Shown here piece after piece: positions 1 through 6,876 of a stretch of 10,463 nt of DNA (positions within the stretch are counted from its first letter, which is position 1; each line of letters begins with the position of its first letter). Origin of the DNA: JAZKIX01 sp040384645 (GTDB lineage: Bacteria > Pseudomonadota > Gammaproteobacteria > Burkholderiales > Burkholderiaceae_D); contig JAZKIX010000003.1 of the NCBI GenBank assembly GCA_040384645.1, forward strand, positions 1 through 10,463. Reading direction: 5' to 3'. The translations under genes and the position numbers were made by a program. Under the pieces are notes generated by a model that worked only from the letters and a program-made list of their open reading frames with translations, had not been told where the DNA came from and made no database searches.

Positions 1-53
1 ATCGTGCCAACATTCACGTGCGGCTTGGTCCGCTCAAACTTGCTCTTTGCCAT
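1..53 (-). CDS. tuf: Elongation factor Tu, N-terminal fragment (cut by window edge)
   Basis: Only the first 17 codons are present, reading MAKSKFERTKPHVNVGT, the characteristic start of bacterial EF-Tu just before its P-loop. EF-Tu is the cytoplasmic GTPase that delivers aminoacyl-tRNA to the ribosomal A site. A strong Shine-Dalgarno (GAAGGAAG, six bases before the ATG) supports the start. It lies 102 bases downstream of fusA on the same strand, the usual last position of the str operon. The rest of the gene is off the left edge, so nothing can be said about its integrity or about a second tuf copy. Confidence 0.95.
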   Translation of the reverse strand, partial: MAKSKFERTKPHVNVGT

Positions 54-117
54 TTGTATCTTCCTTCAAAAAGAACGATTTATTAATAATTAATTGGAAC
101 ATCGCCAGCAATAGAAA

Positions 118-148
118 GTTGTCAACCGACGAAATCGTGGCTAACAAC
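118..148 (-). other. Stem-loop in the fusA-tuf spacer
   Basis: Read on the minus strand, the 10-base arm GUUGUUAGCC pairs with GGUUGACAAC (two G-U wobbles). The stem continues as ACG/CGU across one bulged C and closes on an AUUU tetraloop, giving 13 pairs in all. It begins seven bases after the fusA stop codon. It is followed by UUUCUAUU rather than a clean U-tract, so a full terminator is unlikely. A role in partial attenuation, mRNA processing or 3'-end stability is inference. Confidence 0.6.
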
Positions 149-155
149 TTACTCT

Positions 156-2265
156 TTACTTGGCTTTGGAGCTAACAATTGCTTCGGTTACGTGCTTAGG
201 CGCTTCAGAGTAATGCTTAAATTCCATCGAATATGTAGCACGACCTTGGGTCGCTGAACGCAACGACGTTGAATAGCCAAACATCTCTGACAACGGCACT
301 TCAGCCTTGATGATCTTGCCACCGCCACCAGCAATTTCATCCATACCTTGAACCATGCCACGACGCGACGACAAGTCACCCATTACGGTACCGGCATAAT
401 CTTCAGGTGTTTCCACTTCAACCGACATCATCGGCTCAAGAATTACAGGGCTCGCTTTGCGGCAACCATCTTTAAAGGCCATAGAAGCAGCCATACGGAA
501 CGCATTTTCATTCGAGTCGACGTCATGGTAGGAGCCGAAAAACAATGTGACCTTCACGTCGACAACTGGATAGCCAGCCATCACACCGGAAGTGAGCGTT
601 TCTCTAACGCCTTTTTCTACAGCAGGAATATATTCGCGCGGAACGGTTCCGCCTTTAATCGCATCAACGAACTCAAAACCCTTACCTGGCTCTTGCGGCT
701 CAATCTTCAGTACTACGTGACCGTACTGACCACGACCGCCCGACTGTTTAACAAANNNNNNNNNNTTCGATCTCTTCACAAGTCTTGCGAATAGTTTCGC
801 GATAAGCCACCTGCGGCTTGCCCACTGTAGCTTCGACACCAAACTCGCGACGCATACGATCAACAATAATTTCCAGATGCAACTCACCCATACCACCGAT
901 GATTGTCTGACCAGATTCTTCGTCGGTTTTTACACGGAACGAAGGATCTTCTTGCGCAAGGCGATTGAGCGCCAAGCCCATTTTTTCTTGGTCAGCCTTG
1001 GTTTTTGGCTCAACAGCTTGAGAAATCACAGGCTCAGGGAATACCATACGCTCTAGCGTAATGATCGACGCTGGATCACATAATGTCTCACCGGTAGTAG
1101 CGTCTTTCAATCCGACCGCAGCAGCGATATCGCCGGCATGAACTTCCTTGATTTCCTCGCGCTGGTTCGCGTGCATCTGCAAAATACGACCCAAACGCTC
1201 TTTCTTTCCCTTAACAGGATTGAAAACTGTATCGCCTGACTTGATCGTGCCTGAGTACACACGGAAGAAAATCAGTTGCCCGACAAACGGATCGGTCATG
1301 ATTTTGAATGCCAATGCTGAGAACTTCTCGTCATCCAACGCTTTACGCGATGTCGGCTCATCGTCTTCGTCCAAACCCGTGACTGGCGGAATATCTGCAG
1401 GCGATGGCAAATACTCAATAACGCCGTCAAGCATTGCTTGCACGCCCTTGTTCTTGAACGCTGTGCCGCACATCATTGGCACAATTTCAGCGGCAATAGT
1501 ACGCTGACGCAAAGCTGCCTTGATCTCAGCTTCCGAAAGGTCGCCTTCCTCAAGGTACTTATTCATCAATTCTTCGGTCGCTTCGGCAGCAGCTTCGACC
1601 ATTTTTTCGCGCCATTCCTTAGCAGACTCCAGCAATTCTGCAGGAATTTCACGATAGTCGAACTTCATCCCTTGGGATGCATCATCCCAATAGATTGCCT
1701 TCATCTTTACCAAATCGACCACACCAAGGAAATTTTCTTCCGCGCCGATCGGGATTTGCAATGGAATAGGATTTGCCTTCAGGCGCGCGCGCATTTGCTC
1801 GTACACCTTAAAGAAATTTGCGCCAGTGCGATCCATCTTATTGACGAATGCCAAACGTGGAACACCGTACTTATTGGCTTGACGCCAAACGGTTTCGGAT
1901 TGCGGCTGCACACCACCCACTGCACAATAAACCATGCAGGCACCATCAAGCACACGCATCGAGCGCTCAACTTCAATAGTGAAGTCAACGTGGCCCGGCG
2001 TATCAATAATATTGATGTGATGCTCAGGGAAGTTATTAGCCATTCCCTTCCAAAAGCAAGTCGTAGCAGCGGATGTAATCGTAATACCGCGCTCTTGCTC
2101 TTGCTCCATCCAGTCCATGGTCGCAGCGCCATCATGAACTTCACCAATTTTGTGATTCACACCCGTGTAAAACAGCACACGCTCAGTGGTAGTGGTTTTA
2201 CCAGCATCAATGTGAGCAGAAATGCCAATATTGCGATAACGCTCAATGGGGGTCTTGCGAGCCAT
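156..2265 (-). CDS. fusA: Elongation factor G (interrupted by an assembly gap)
   Basis: EF-G is the cytoplasmic GTPase that drives translocation of tRNA and mRNA and, with RRF, ribosome recycling. The GTPase signatures are all visible: AHIDAGKTT around residues 17-25 (P-loop), DTPGHVD at 88-94 and NKMD at 142-145. Domains II-V follow, including the domain IV start SGGRGQYGH just after the gap. The start at 2265 (MARKTPIERYRNIG) has AGGA six bases upstream; a longer in-frame extension to 2379 lacks family similarity and is rejected. Ten Ns at 756-765 split the gene and put the halves in different frames. Removing them leaves 699 codons plus stop, and the family sequence predicts a missing Gly-Lys, giving about 701 residues, normal for this family. 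It should be read as an intact gene with a mis-sized gap, not as a pseudogene. It is third in the str operon, after rpsG. Confidence 0.97.
756..765. other. Assembly gap (10 N) inside fusA
   Basis: A run of exactly ten Ns falls between the codon for Glu500 (766-768) and the Phe codon (753-755) of EF-G. Ten is not a multiple of three, so the gap length is a placeholder. EF-G proteins generally read E-G-K-(F/H) here, which predicts a true gap of six bases. Confidence 0.97.
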
Positions 2266-2345
2266 AATCAATCCTAAATCTTTTAATGAACAAAACCGAG
2301 CGCCATTTTTGAAAAATGTGCCCGGCTTCGAACAAATTACACATG

Positions 2346-2382
2346 TGGGCGACTCCTTCGCAGACGAAGAAGATGACACCCA
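2346..2382 (-). other. Stem-loop in the rpsG-fusA spacer
   Basis: On the minus strand CUUCUUCG pairs with CGAAGGAG (eight pairs, one G-U) around a UCUG tetraloop; the inner arms are at 2353-2360 and 2365-2372. An outer UGGG/CCCA helix (2379-2382 with 2346-2349) is separated by an internal loop. The structure begins about six bases after the rpsG stop codon. No U-tract follows, so it is not an intrinsic terminator. A processing, stability or regulatory role is inference. Confidence 0.5.
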
Positions 2383-2387
2383 ATCTC

Positions 2388-2858
2388 TTAGAAGCGGAAG
2401 TGCGAAAACGCCTTATTCGCTTCAGCCATACGATGAACTTCATCACGCTTCTTCATTGCACCGCCACGGCTTTCGGCCGCCTCAATCAACTCGCCACCCA
2501 AACGCTGCGGCATTGATTTTTCGCTACGCTTGTTTGCAGCTTCACGCAACCAACGCATCGACAAAGCCATGCGACGAACCGGACGCACTTCAACTGGCAC
2601 CTGGTAGTTTGCACCACCAACGCGACGCGACTTAACCTCAACCATTGGCTTGCAATTATTAATTGCAGCAACGAACACTTCCAGCGGATCTTTGCCGGAT
2701 TTAGTTTGGATGTGCTCGAAAGCACCATAAATAATATTTTCAGCAACCGACTTCTTGCCGGACAACATCAATACGTTTACAAATTTGGCGACATCAACAT
2801 TACCGAATTTTGGATCCGGCAGGATCTCGCGCTTGGGCACTTCACGACGACGTGGCAT
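2388..2858 (-). CDS. rpsG: 30S ribosomal protein S7
   Basis: S7 is a primary assembly protein that nucleates the 3' major domain (head) of the 30S subunit and contacts E-site tRNA. The 156-residue product matches the family throughout. It starts MPRRREVPKREILPDP and contains the LMLSGKKSVAE stretch, the RRVGGANYQVPVEV segment near the middle, and GGAMKKRDEVHRMAEANKAF at the C-terminus. The length is typical of betaproteobacteria. The start at 2858 is fixed by AAAGGA six bases upstream. It lies 125 bases after rpsL and 122 bases before fusA in the str operon. In E. coli S7 is the translational autoregulator of this operon; a similar role here is inference. Confidence 0.98.
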   Translation of the reverse strand: MPRRREVPKREILPDPKFGNVDVAKFVNVLMLSGKKSVAENIIYGAFEHIQTKSGKDPLEVFVAAINNCKPMVEVKSRRVGGANYQVPVEVRPVRRMALSMRWLREAANKRSEKSMPQRLGGELIEAAESRGGAMKKRDEVHRMAEANKAFSHFRF

Positions 2859-2933
2859 ATCAATTCCTTTCGATCTTCAGTTGAGCGCACCTTTCAGCAC
2901 ACTCGCGGACAGCCATCATAGCCACCCACTTAC

Positions 2934-2951
2934 TCGACTTATTCAAGTCGA
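2934..2951 (-). other. Perfect stem-loop in the rpsL-rpsG spacer
   Basis: A perfect 7-bp inverted repeat, UCGACUU/AAGUCGA with a GAAU loop on the transcript, lies 33 bases after the rpsL stop and about 75 bases before the rpsG start. No U-tract follows, so it is not an intrinsic terminator. In E. coli the S12-S7 spacer holds the S7 repressor target, so this is a candidate part of an equivalent site. That link rests on position only. Confidence 0.5.
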
Positions 2952-2983
2952 TTAAATTTTGCCGATTACTTCAGCAAAGACAA

Positions 2984-3367
2984 TTATTTCTTACCTGCTT
3001 TAGCGCGCTTTGTACCGTACTTCGAACGCGATTGCTTACGATCCTTAACACCCTGGGTATCCAAAGCACCGCGAACCATATGGTAACGAACACCAGGCAA
3101 ATCCTTTACACGACCGCCGCGCAACAGCACAACACTATGCTCTTGCAGGTTATGGCCCTCACCACCGATGTACGAAATTACTTCGAAACCGTTGGTCAAA
3201 CGTACTTTTGCAACTTTACGCAAAGCCGAGTTTGGCTTTTTTGGAGTTGTTGTATAGACGCGAGTACATACGCCGCGTTTTTGCGGGCTGTTTTCCAGCG
3301 CCGGCGATTTGCTCTTGACGCGCACGGAAACGCGCGGCTGGCGAATCAATTGATTGATGGTTGGCAT
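2984..3367 (-). CDS. rpsL: 30S ribosomal protein S12
   Basis: S12 sits at the 30S decoding centre and monitors codon-anticodon pairing. The 127-residue product is a clear family member: MPTINQLIRQPR start, RGVCTRVYTTTPKKPNSALR, LTNGFEVISYIGGEGHNLQE, GGRVKDLPGVRYHMVRGALD and a basic C-terminus. Lys43 and Lys88 (E. coli K42 and K87 without the initiator Met) are the wild-type residues, so the allele looks streptomycin-sensitive. Asp89, equivalent to the methylthiolated Asp88 of E. coli, is present. The Shine-Dalgarno is weak (GGA nine bases upstream), but the conserved MPTINQL start leaves no doubt. It is the first gene of the str operon, about 180 bases downstream of a near-consensus promoter. 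Confidence 0.98.
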   Translation of the reverse strand: MPTINQLIRQPRVSVRVKSKSPALENSPQKRGVCTRVYTTTPKKPNSALRKVAKVRLTNGFEVISYIGGEGHNLQEHSVVLLRGGRVKDLPGVRYHMVRGALDTQGVKDRKQSRSKYGTKRAKAGKK

Positions 3368-3548
3368 CGTTCTAAATCCAACAAAATTACGACATTAATG
3401 ACACGATCCCGAAAACGGTTGTCCGGGGACTAAAACTGAATAATTGCGCTTGGTGAAACGCGGCTCGAAGCAGCCATAGGAAAAAAGCGGAAGGGCAGGA
3501 AAATCAGACCAAAGAACGCTTAAGCCGCAGACAGCTTAAATTCGAGAA
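3368..3548 (-). promoter_or_regulatory. Structured 5' leader of the str operon
   Basis: About 180 untranslated bases separate the predicted transcription start (near 3548) from the rpsL ATG. Close to the 5' end, UUAAGC and GCUUAA (3534-3539 and 3520-3525) form a hairpin extended by two inner pairs and capped by a UCUG tetraloop. Its 3' arm overlaps AAGCG (3517-3521), which could instead pair with CGCUU ahead of a six-U run at 3481-3486. That long-range helix is only 5 bp with a large loop, so an attenuator is speculative. No conserved riboswitch or protein-binding motif is recognised. Confidence 0.4.
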
Positions 3549-3554
3549 CTCGCG

Positions 3555-3583
3555 AGTATAGCCGTACATTTTGCTCAAGTCAA
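3555..3583 (-). promoter_or_regulatory. Sigma70 promoter of the str operon
   Basis: On the minus strand TTGACT (3578-3583) is separated by exactly 17 bases from TATACT (3555-3560). Each hexamer matches five of six consensus positions. Transcription would start near 3548. The bases after the -10 are CGCGAG, a GC-rich discriminator of the type found at ribosomal promoters under ppGpp/DksA control; that regulation is inferred. The palindrome CTCGCGAG at 3549-3556 overlaps this element. It is the only strong promoter visible upstream of rpsL and shows that the operon need not depend on read-through from rpoBC. Confidence 0.8.
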
Positions 3584-3703
3584 TCCAATGGCGCGCTAAT
3601 ATTTCATTCCTCCATCAGCTTCCCACGCGCAAATGTCGGCGGCGATGGCGTATTGGACGATAGAAGCTGGGATAATGTTGGATTTTTTTGAAGAATATCC
3701 GCC

Positions 3704-5596
3704 ATGAATCGGTTGTTGCGTCCTGCACATATGTTTGTCATTTTTACTTACGCGATACTCTCGGCGATGCCGTTTGCCCCCCTGCTGTTCGGAAAAAGCG
3801 TCGACAAACCGTTCCATACATTGCTTCTATCGTTACTTCTATGGATATTGTTGTGGGCAGTTTGCAAGCGACCGCGCTGGTTTCATTGGGTTTTATTGCC
3901 TGCCTTTATTGCACTCCCTGTCGAACTGTATTTGTTGATGTACTACAGCCAGGGCGTATCGACTCATCACCTCGGGATTATCGCGGAAACCAGTCCCCGT
4001 GAAACACTTGAATTTCTTGGCAATAAGGTGTGGTTTCTGCTTTTTGTTTTCTTTGCCGTCGTTGCTTGGTGGCTGCAAATCGGCCTCATTGTCTGGCGGT
4101 CGCAAGGCCTGAGCTGGACGCACCGCTCGCGTTGGTTTGCGCTCATTTTGCTAGCTATTGCTTTCAGCATATTTAAATACGGCCAGACAGTCGGAATCGC
4201 TGCCATTCTTCCTCCACCTGCTTCGGTTTCGATAAGTATTCCTAGCGCGTCAGCTTTTGCGAGCGAGCCCGCCGAGGTAGAGGCAGTACATTTGAGCGCA
4301 TCTTTATCGCATAGCGTAGCGTCCGATGCCCGTTCCTCATCAACGTCGCTGGCGACCCAACACTTGCCGAAACTTCCTGCTTGGGCAGATATTCCGTTCG
4401 ACCTTACGGTATTTGGGCGAACCTGGCCATTTGGCATTGTCGTGCGCGGTTACGACTTCTGGACAGAGCGGAAGTATTTGGCCGATTTGTCTTTAAAAAG
4501 CAGCGCATTCCAATTTGGTGCACATCAGGTGAGTAACGATGACACGCCGCAAATAGTCATAGTGGTGATCGGCGAATCGTCCCGCTATGACCGGTGGAGC
4601 TTGAACGGTTATGCTCGAGAAACAAATCCTTTGCTCAAACGCGAAGCCAATTTGATCAGCTTATCCAATGTCATCACCTCAGTTTCGGCTACCCGGCTTT
4701 CCGTGCCAGTGTTGCTATCGCGCAAGCCAGCCATGCAAAGTCTCAAGGACGGGTTTTCTGAAAAATCATTTCTGACGGCCTTCCGGGAAGCGGGTTTTAA
4801 GACTTACTGGATTTCGAATCAAATGTCGTCGGGTCAATTTGACACCCCTGTTTCGGTCTTTGCCAAGGAAGCTGATTCTGTGCAGTTCATGAATCTCGGC
4901 GGATTTACCAATGATTCAACCTACGATCACATTCTGCTAGAGCCGCTTAATTATGCGATAGAAGATCCGGCAATCAAAAAACTGATTGTGCTACACACGC
5001 TGGGAAATCACTGGAACTATAGTCATCGCCATCCCAAGGAATTCGATAAATGGCAACCTTCTTTGTTCGACATCGAACGTCCTGCCTATACAGACTTGAA
5101 AATGAAACCGCAGTTAAATAATAGCTACGATAATTCGATCCTTTATACAGACTGGTTTTTGACACAAGTTATTGCTCAACTGAAATTGTCCAGCAAGCTA
5201 AGCGCCATGATGTATGTGTCGGATCATGGCCAAACCTTGTATGACGGTACTTGTACTCTGGCTTTCCACGGGCATAACACGCAACACGAGTTTCATATCC
5301 CTGCGCTGGTGTGGTATTCAGACCTGTATCAAGCGGCGCATCCAGCAAAGGTGGCAAGGCTGCAGCGCAATAAGAATGCGAAACTTTCTACAGAAAATGT
5401 ATTCCACTCGCTATTGGATTTGGCCGACATTCGCTATAGCACCGAGCGTCTAGAATGGAGCTTATTCAGCCCTGAATTTAAACAACATAAACGTTATGTC
5501 GATAGTTATGGCTGGACAAATTACGACAACGCCACCTTCAAAGGTGATTGCCGTGAAGTGGTGGATAAAGGGACGCCGGTCAAACAAGAGAAATGA
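3704..5596 (+). CDS. Phosphoethanolamine transferase-like inner-membrane enzyme (EptA/MCR sulfatase-fold family)
   Basis: Enzymes of this family move phosphoethanolamine from phosphatidylethanolamine to lipid A or core sugars on the periplasmic face of the inner membrane; the acceptor here is unknown. The 630-residue protein has about five N-terminal membrane segments (near 10-30, 36-54, 59-81, 109-131 and 143-158), then a Ser/Ala/Pro-rich stretch (165-222), then a periplasmic catalytic domain from about 283. Aligned by eye with MCR-1, the zinc and nucleophile residues are kept: Glu291 (VVIGESSR), Thr330 (SATRLSVP), His436 (LGNHW), Asp507-His508 (VSDHG) and His522 (FHGHN). The cysteines flanking the nucleophile in EptA/MCR-1 are absent, and the catalytic domain has only Cys517 and Cys616. 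The start at 3704 is the first ATG after an in-frame stop at 3689; its Shine-Dalgarno (GAAG) is weak. It is divergent from rpsL and convergent with the binding-protein gene. A CptA-like core transferase or a related function is possible. Confidence 0.87.
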   Translation: MNRLLRPAHMFVIFTYAILSAMPFAPLLFGKSVDKPFHTLLLSLLLWILLWAVCKRPRWFHWVLLPAFIALPVELYLLMYYSQGVSTHHLGIIAETSPRETLEFLGNKVWFLLFVFFAVVAWWLQIGLIVWRSQGLSWTHRSRWFALILLAIAFSIFKYGQTVGIAAILPPPASVSISIPSASAFASEPAEVEAVHLSASLSHSVASDARSSSTSLATQHLPKLPAWADIPFDLTVFGRTWPFGIVVRGYDFWTERKYLADLSLKSSAFQFGAHQVSNDDTPQIVIVVIGESSRYDRWSLNGYARETNPLLKREANLISLSNVITSVSATRLSVPVLLSRKPAMQSLKDGFSEKSFLTAFREAGFKTYWISNQMSSGQFDTPVSVFAKEADSVQFMNLGGFTNDSTYDHILLEPLNYAIEDPAIKKLIVLHTLGNHWNYSHRHPKEFDKWQPSLFDIERPAYTDLKMKPQLNNSYDNSILYTDWFLTQVIAQLKLSSKLSAMMYVSDHGQTLYDGTCTLAFHGHNTQHEFHIPALVWYSDLYQAAHPAKVARLQRNKNAKLSTENVFHSLLDLADIRYSTERLEWSLFSPEFKQHKRYVDSYGWTNYDNATFKGDCREVVDKGTPVKQEK

Positions 5597-5620
5597 CGTT
5601 ATTTTCAACACAAATTGGCG

Positions 5621-5648
5621 AAATAATACTCCCGAGTGTATTATTTTT
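5621..5648 (+). terminator. Probable rho-independent terminator after the phosphoethanolamine transferase gene
   Basis: A 9-bp inverted repeat, AAATAATAC (5621-5629) with GTATTATTT (5638-5646), encloses an 8-base loop and runs into a T-tract ending at 5648, starting 25 bases after the plus-strand stop codon. The stem is AT-rich and so fairly weak. On the minus strand it is followed by only three Ts, so it serves the binding-protein gene poorly. The rest of the 170-base convergent spacer (5597-5766) shows nothing else I can name. Confidence 0.55.
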
Positions 5649-5766
5649 AGCCCAATTAATACCTGCGGGTGACGGTATGTTTTGTCATATACCCCCATTA
5701 TTATTCATAATTTGCAGTCGATATGCCATGCAAAGGCTAGCCGGCACGACACCCTCTGTAGCAGCC

Positions 5767-6795
5767 TTATTTAAGCATTAGCTGGTTAAATCGTTCGGTT
5801 AGCTTTACCTGATTGTCTTGCCAGAATTGCTCGTTGATATATAGCGACGGGCTTAAATAGTTTGGATTACCAAGGATGTCTTGCATACGGCTATCCTCGA
5901 CATGACCGGCTATGCCTTTACGGGTTTGGCCGTAAGGTATTTTTTCAGCAATGCTTTTTTGCACGAGCGAACTGGTTGCATAAGCGATGAATTGTTCCGC
6001 TTCATTTTTTTGAAGTGATGCTTTTGGAATCACCCAAAAATCCATGAAATTGAGGCTGTTGTGCCACACCATTTTCAAGTGTCGTTGATTGTCAACATTA
6101 GCTGCACTGACGCGAATGTTGTAAGCAGAAGCCATTACAGCTTGGCCATTTGCGAGCAGGTCTTGCGGCTCCACGCCGTATTCCCACCAAACCACATTTG
6201 GCTTCAATTGGGAAAGTTTTTTGAACGCACGATCAATGCCAGCCGGCGTTGCCAACTGCACGTAGACCTCTTCTAGTTTTACGCCGTCAGCTAGTAACGC
6301 AATTTCAAGATTGGTTTTTGGTCCCTTACGCAAAGCGCGCTTGCCGGGAAATCTTTTCACATTCCAAAGATCCACCCACGATTGTGGCGCGACTGGCAAT
6401 CGGGATCCGTCATAACTTAAAACCAAACTGTATACATTAGCGCCAACCCCGCAGTCGGTGACAGCATTGCTAATGAAACGCTGGCGGCCGCCAATAGTGG
6501 CCCAATTGATGATTGCGAACAAGCCTTCACGACAACCGGTCATCAATTCATTTGGGTCCACTATAACCACGTCCCAAGCCGCGTTTCCCCGAAGCGGCTC
6601 CATCCCGCCATCCCAGGAAAGTGCCGAAATGCGGGTTCCAGTTTGCAAGGAAAATGGCTTGTAGACCAATTGTCTCTGTACTTCTTGAAAATGGCCGCCC
6701 CAAGAAACCACTGTCAAATCTTTACAAAATGCCGCGCCAAACGGAAACAATAGTAAGCAACATATCCAGCGGCTTAGGGACAAGAATGTTTTCAT
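5767..6795 (-). CDS. Periplasmic solute-binding protein, PotD-like (polyamine-type ABC transporter family)
   Basis: Binding proteins of this family capture polyamines or other small molecules in the periplasm for an ABC importer; the ligand here is unknown. The 342-residue product has a signal peptide (MKTFL, hydrophobic to about residue 23, likely cut near Cys24-Lys25) and the mature start DLTVVSWGG. Family landmarks follow: WDVVIVDPNEL (74-84), SWVDLWNVKRFPGKRALRKG (139-158), LADGVKLEEVY (168-178), VVWWEYG (201-207), AYNIR (224-228), FWVIPKAS (253-260) and PYGQT (287-291). The ATG at 6795 is chosen because GGAAG lies five bases upstream and a proper signal peptide follows; the longer frame from 6843 would run into the rpoC terminator. 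A Cys ends the signal region, but the lipobox is poor. No permease or ATPase gene is adjacent, so it is an orphan here. It converges with the phosphoethanolamine transferase gene. Confidence 0.88.
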   Translation of the reverse strand: MKTFLSLSRWICCLLLFPFGAAFCKDLTVVSWGGHFQEVQRQLVYKPFSLQTGTRISALSWDGGMEPLRGNAAWDVVIVDPNELMTGCREGLFAIINWATIGGRQRFISNAVTDCGVGANVYSLVLSYDGSRLPVAPQSWVDLWNVKRFPGKRALRKGPKTNLEIALLADGVKLEEVYVQLATPAGIDRAFKKLSQLKPNVVWWEYGVEPQDLLANGQAVMASAYNIRVSAANVDNQRHLKMVWHNSLNFMDFWVIPKASLQKNEAEQFIAYATSSLVQKSIAEKIPYGQTRKGIAGHVEDSRMQDILGNPNYLSPSLYINEQFWQDNQVKLTERFNQLMLK

Positions 6796-6816
6796 ACTTT
6801 CTTCCAAAAGAAGCAC

Positions 6817-6843
6817 TCTATAAATAGCGAAACGGCATAGCAA
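6817..6843 (-). promoter_or_regulatory. Weak candidate promoter for the solute-binding protein gene
   Basis: On the minus strand TTGCTA (6838-6843) and TATAGA (6817-6822) are 15 bases apart, each matching four of six sigma70 positions. The spacing is short and the -35 overlaps the T-tract of the rpoC terminator. It is listed only because the terminator leaves barely 50 bases for a promoter. Confidence 0.25.
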
Positions 6844-6876
6844 AAAAAAAGCACCGAAATTTCTTCGGTGCTTTTT
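6842..6876 (-). terminator. Rho-independent terminator of the rpoC transcript (bidirectional in form)
   Basis: A perfect 8-bp stem, GCACCGAA (6851-6858) with TTCGGTGC (6864-6871), has a 5-base loop. It is flanked by nine As on one side and five Ts on the other, so it reads as an intrinsic terminator on both strands. On the minus strand, the relevant direction, the stem is followed by nine Ts and begins 19 bases after the rpoC stop codon. Confidence 0.9.

Larger units (their letters stand above)
3368..3703. other. Divergent intergenic region between rpsL and the phosphoethanolamine transferase gene
   Basis: This 336-base stretch has no credible coding region on either strand. Its left half is the str leader and promoter. 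For the plus-strand gene no strong promoter stands out: TAATAT at 3597-3602 could be a -10 box, but the nearest -35-like hexamer (TTGCTC at 3571) is 20 bases away, so the assignment is weak. A seven-T run at 3683-3689 precedes the gene. No repeats or insertion-sequence ends are seen. Confidence 0.6.

Noticed and set aside
120..125. TTGACA as the -35 of a separate tuf promoter
   Set aside because: No acceptable -10 box lies 16-18 bases downstream, and the hexamer is part of a hairpin arm. It is noted as a finding but not called as a promoter.
1438..2277. Plus-strand open frame of 279 codons opposite fusA
   Set aside because: It is antisense to the conserved EF-G GTPase domain, and its product resembles no protein family. 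It is a shadow frame.
2303..2318. AT-rich palindrome around CATTTTTGAAAAATG in the rpsG-fusA spacer
   Set aside because: Allowing a minimal loop leaves only about five weak pairs and no T-tract in the right place, so neither a terminator nor a defined site is supported.
2266..2379. In-frame N-terminal extension of EF-G starting at 2379
   Set aside because: The added residues have no EF-G similarity and the region is the rpsG-fusA spacer. The MARKTPIERYRNIG start at 2265 has a good Shine-Dalgarno.
3505..3520. boxA-like antitermination sequence (GUUCUUUGG) in the rpsL leader
   Set aside because: It matches the boxA consensus only partly and there is no accompanying boxB or boxC pattern.
3967..4437. 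Minus-strand open frame of 156 codons inside the phosphoethanolamine transferase gene
   Set aside because: It overlaps the well-supported plus-strand coding sequence and its product has no recognisable family features.
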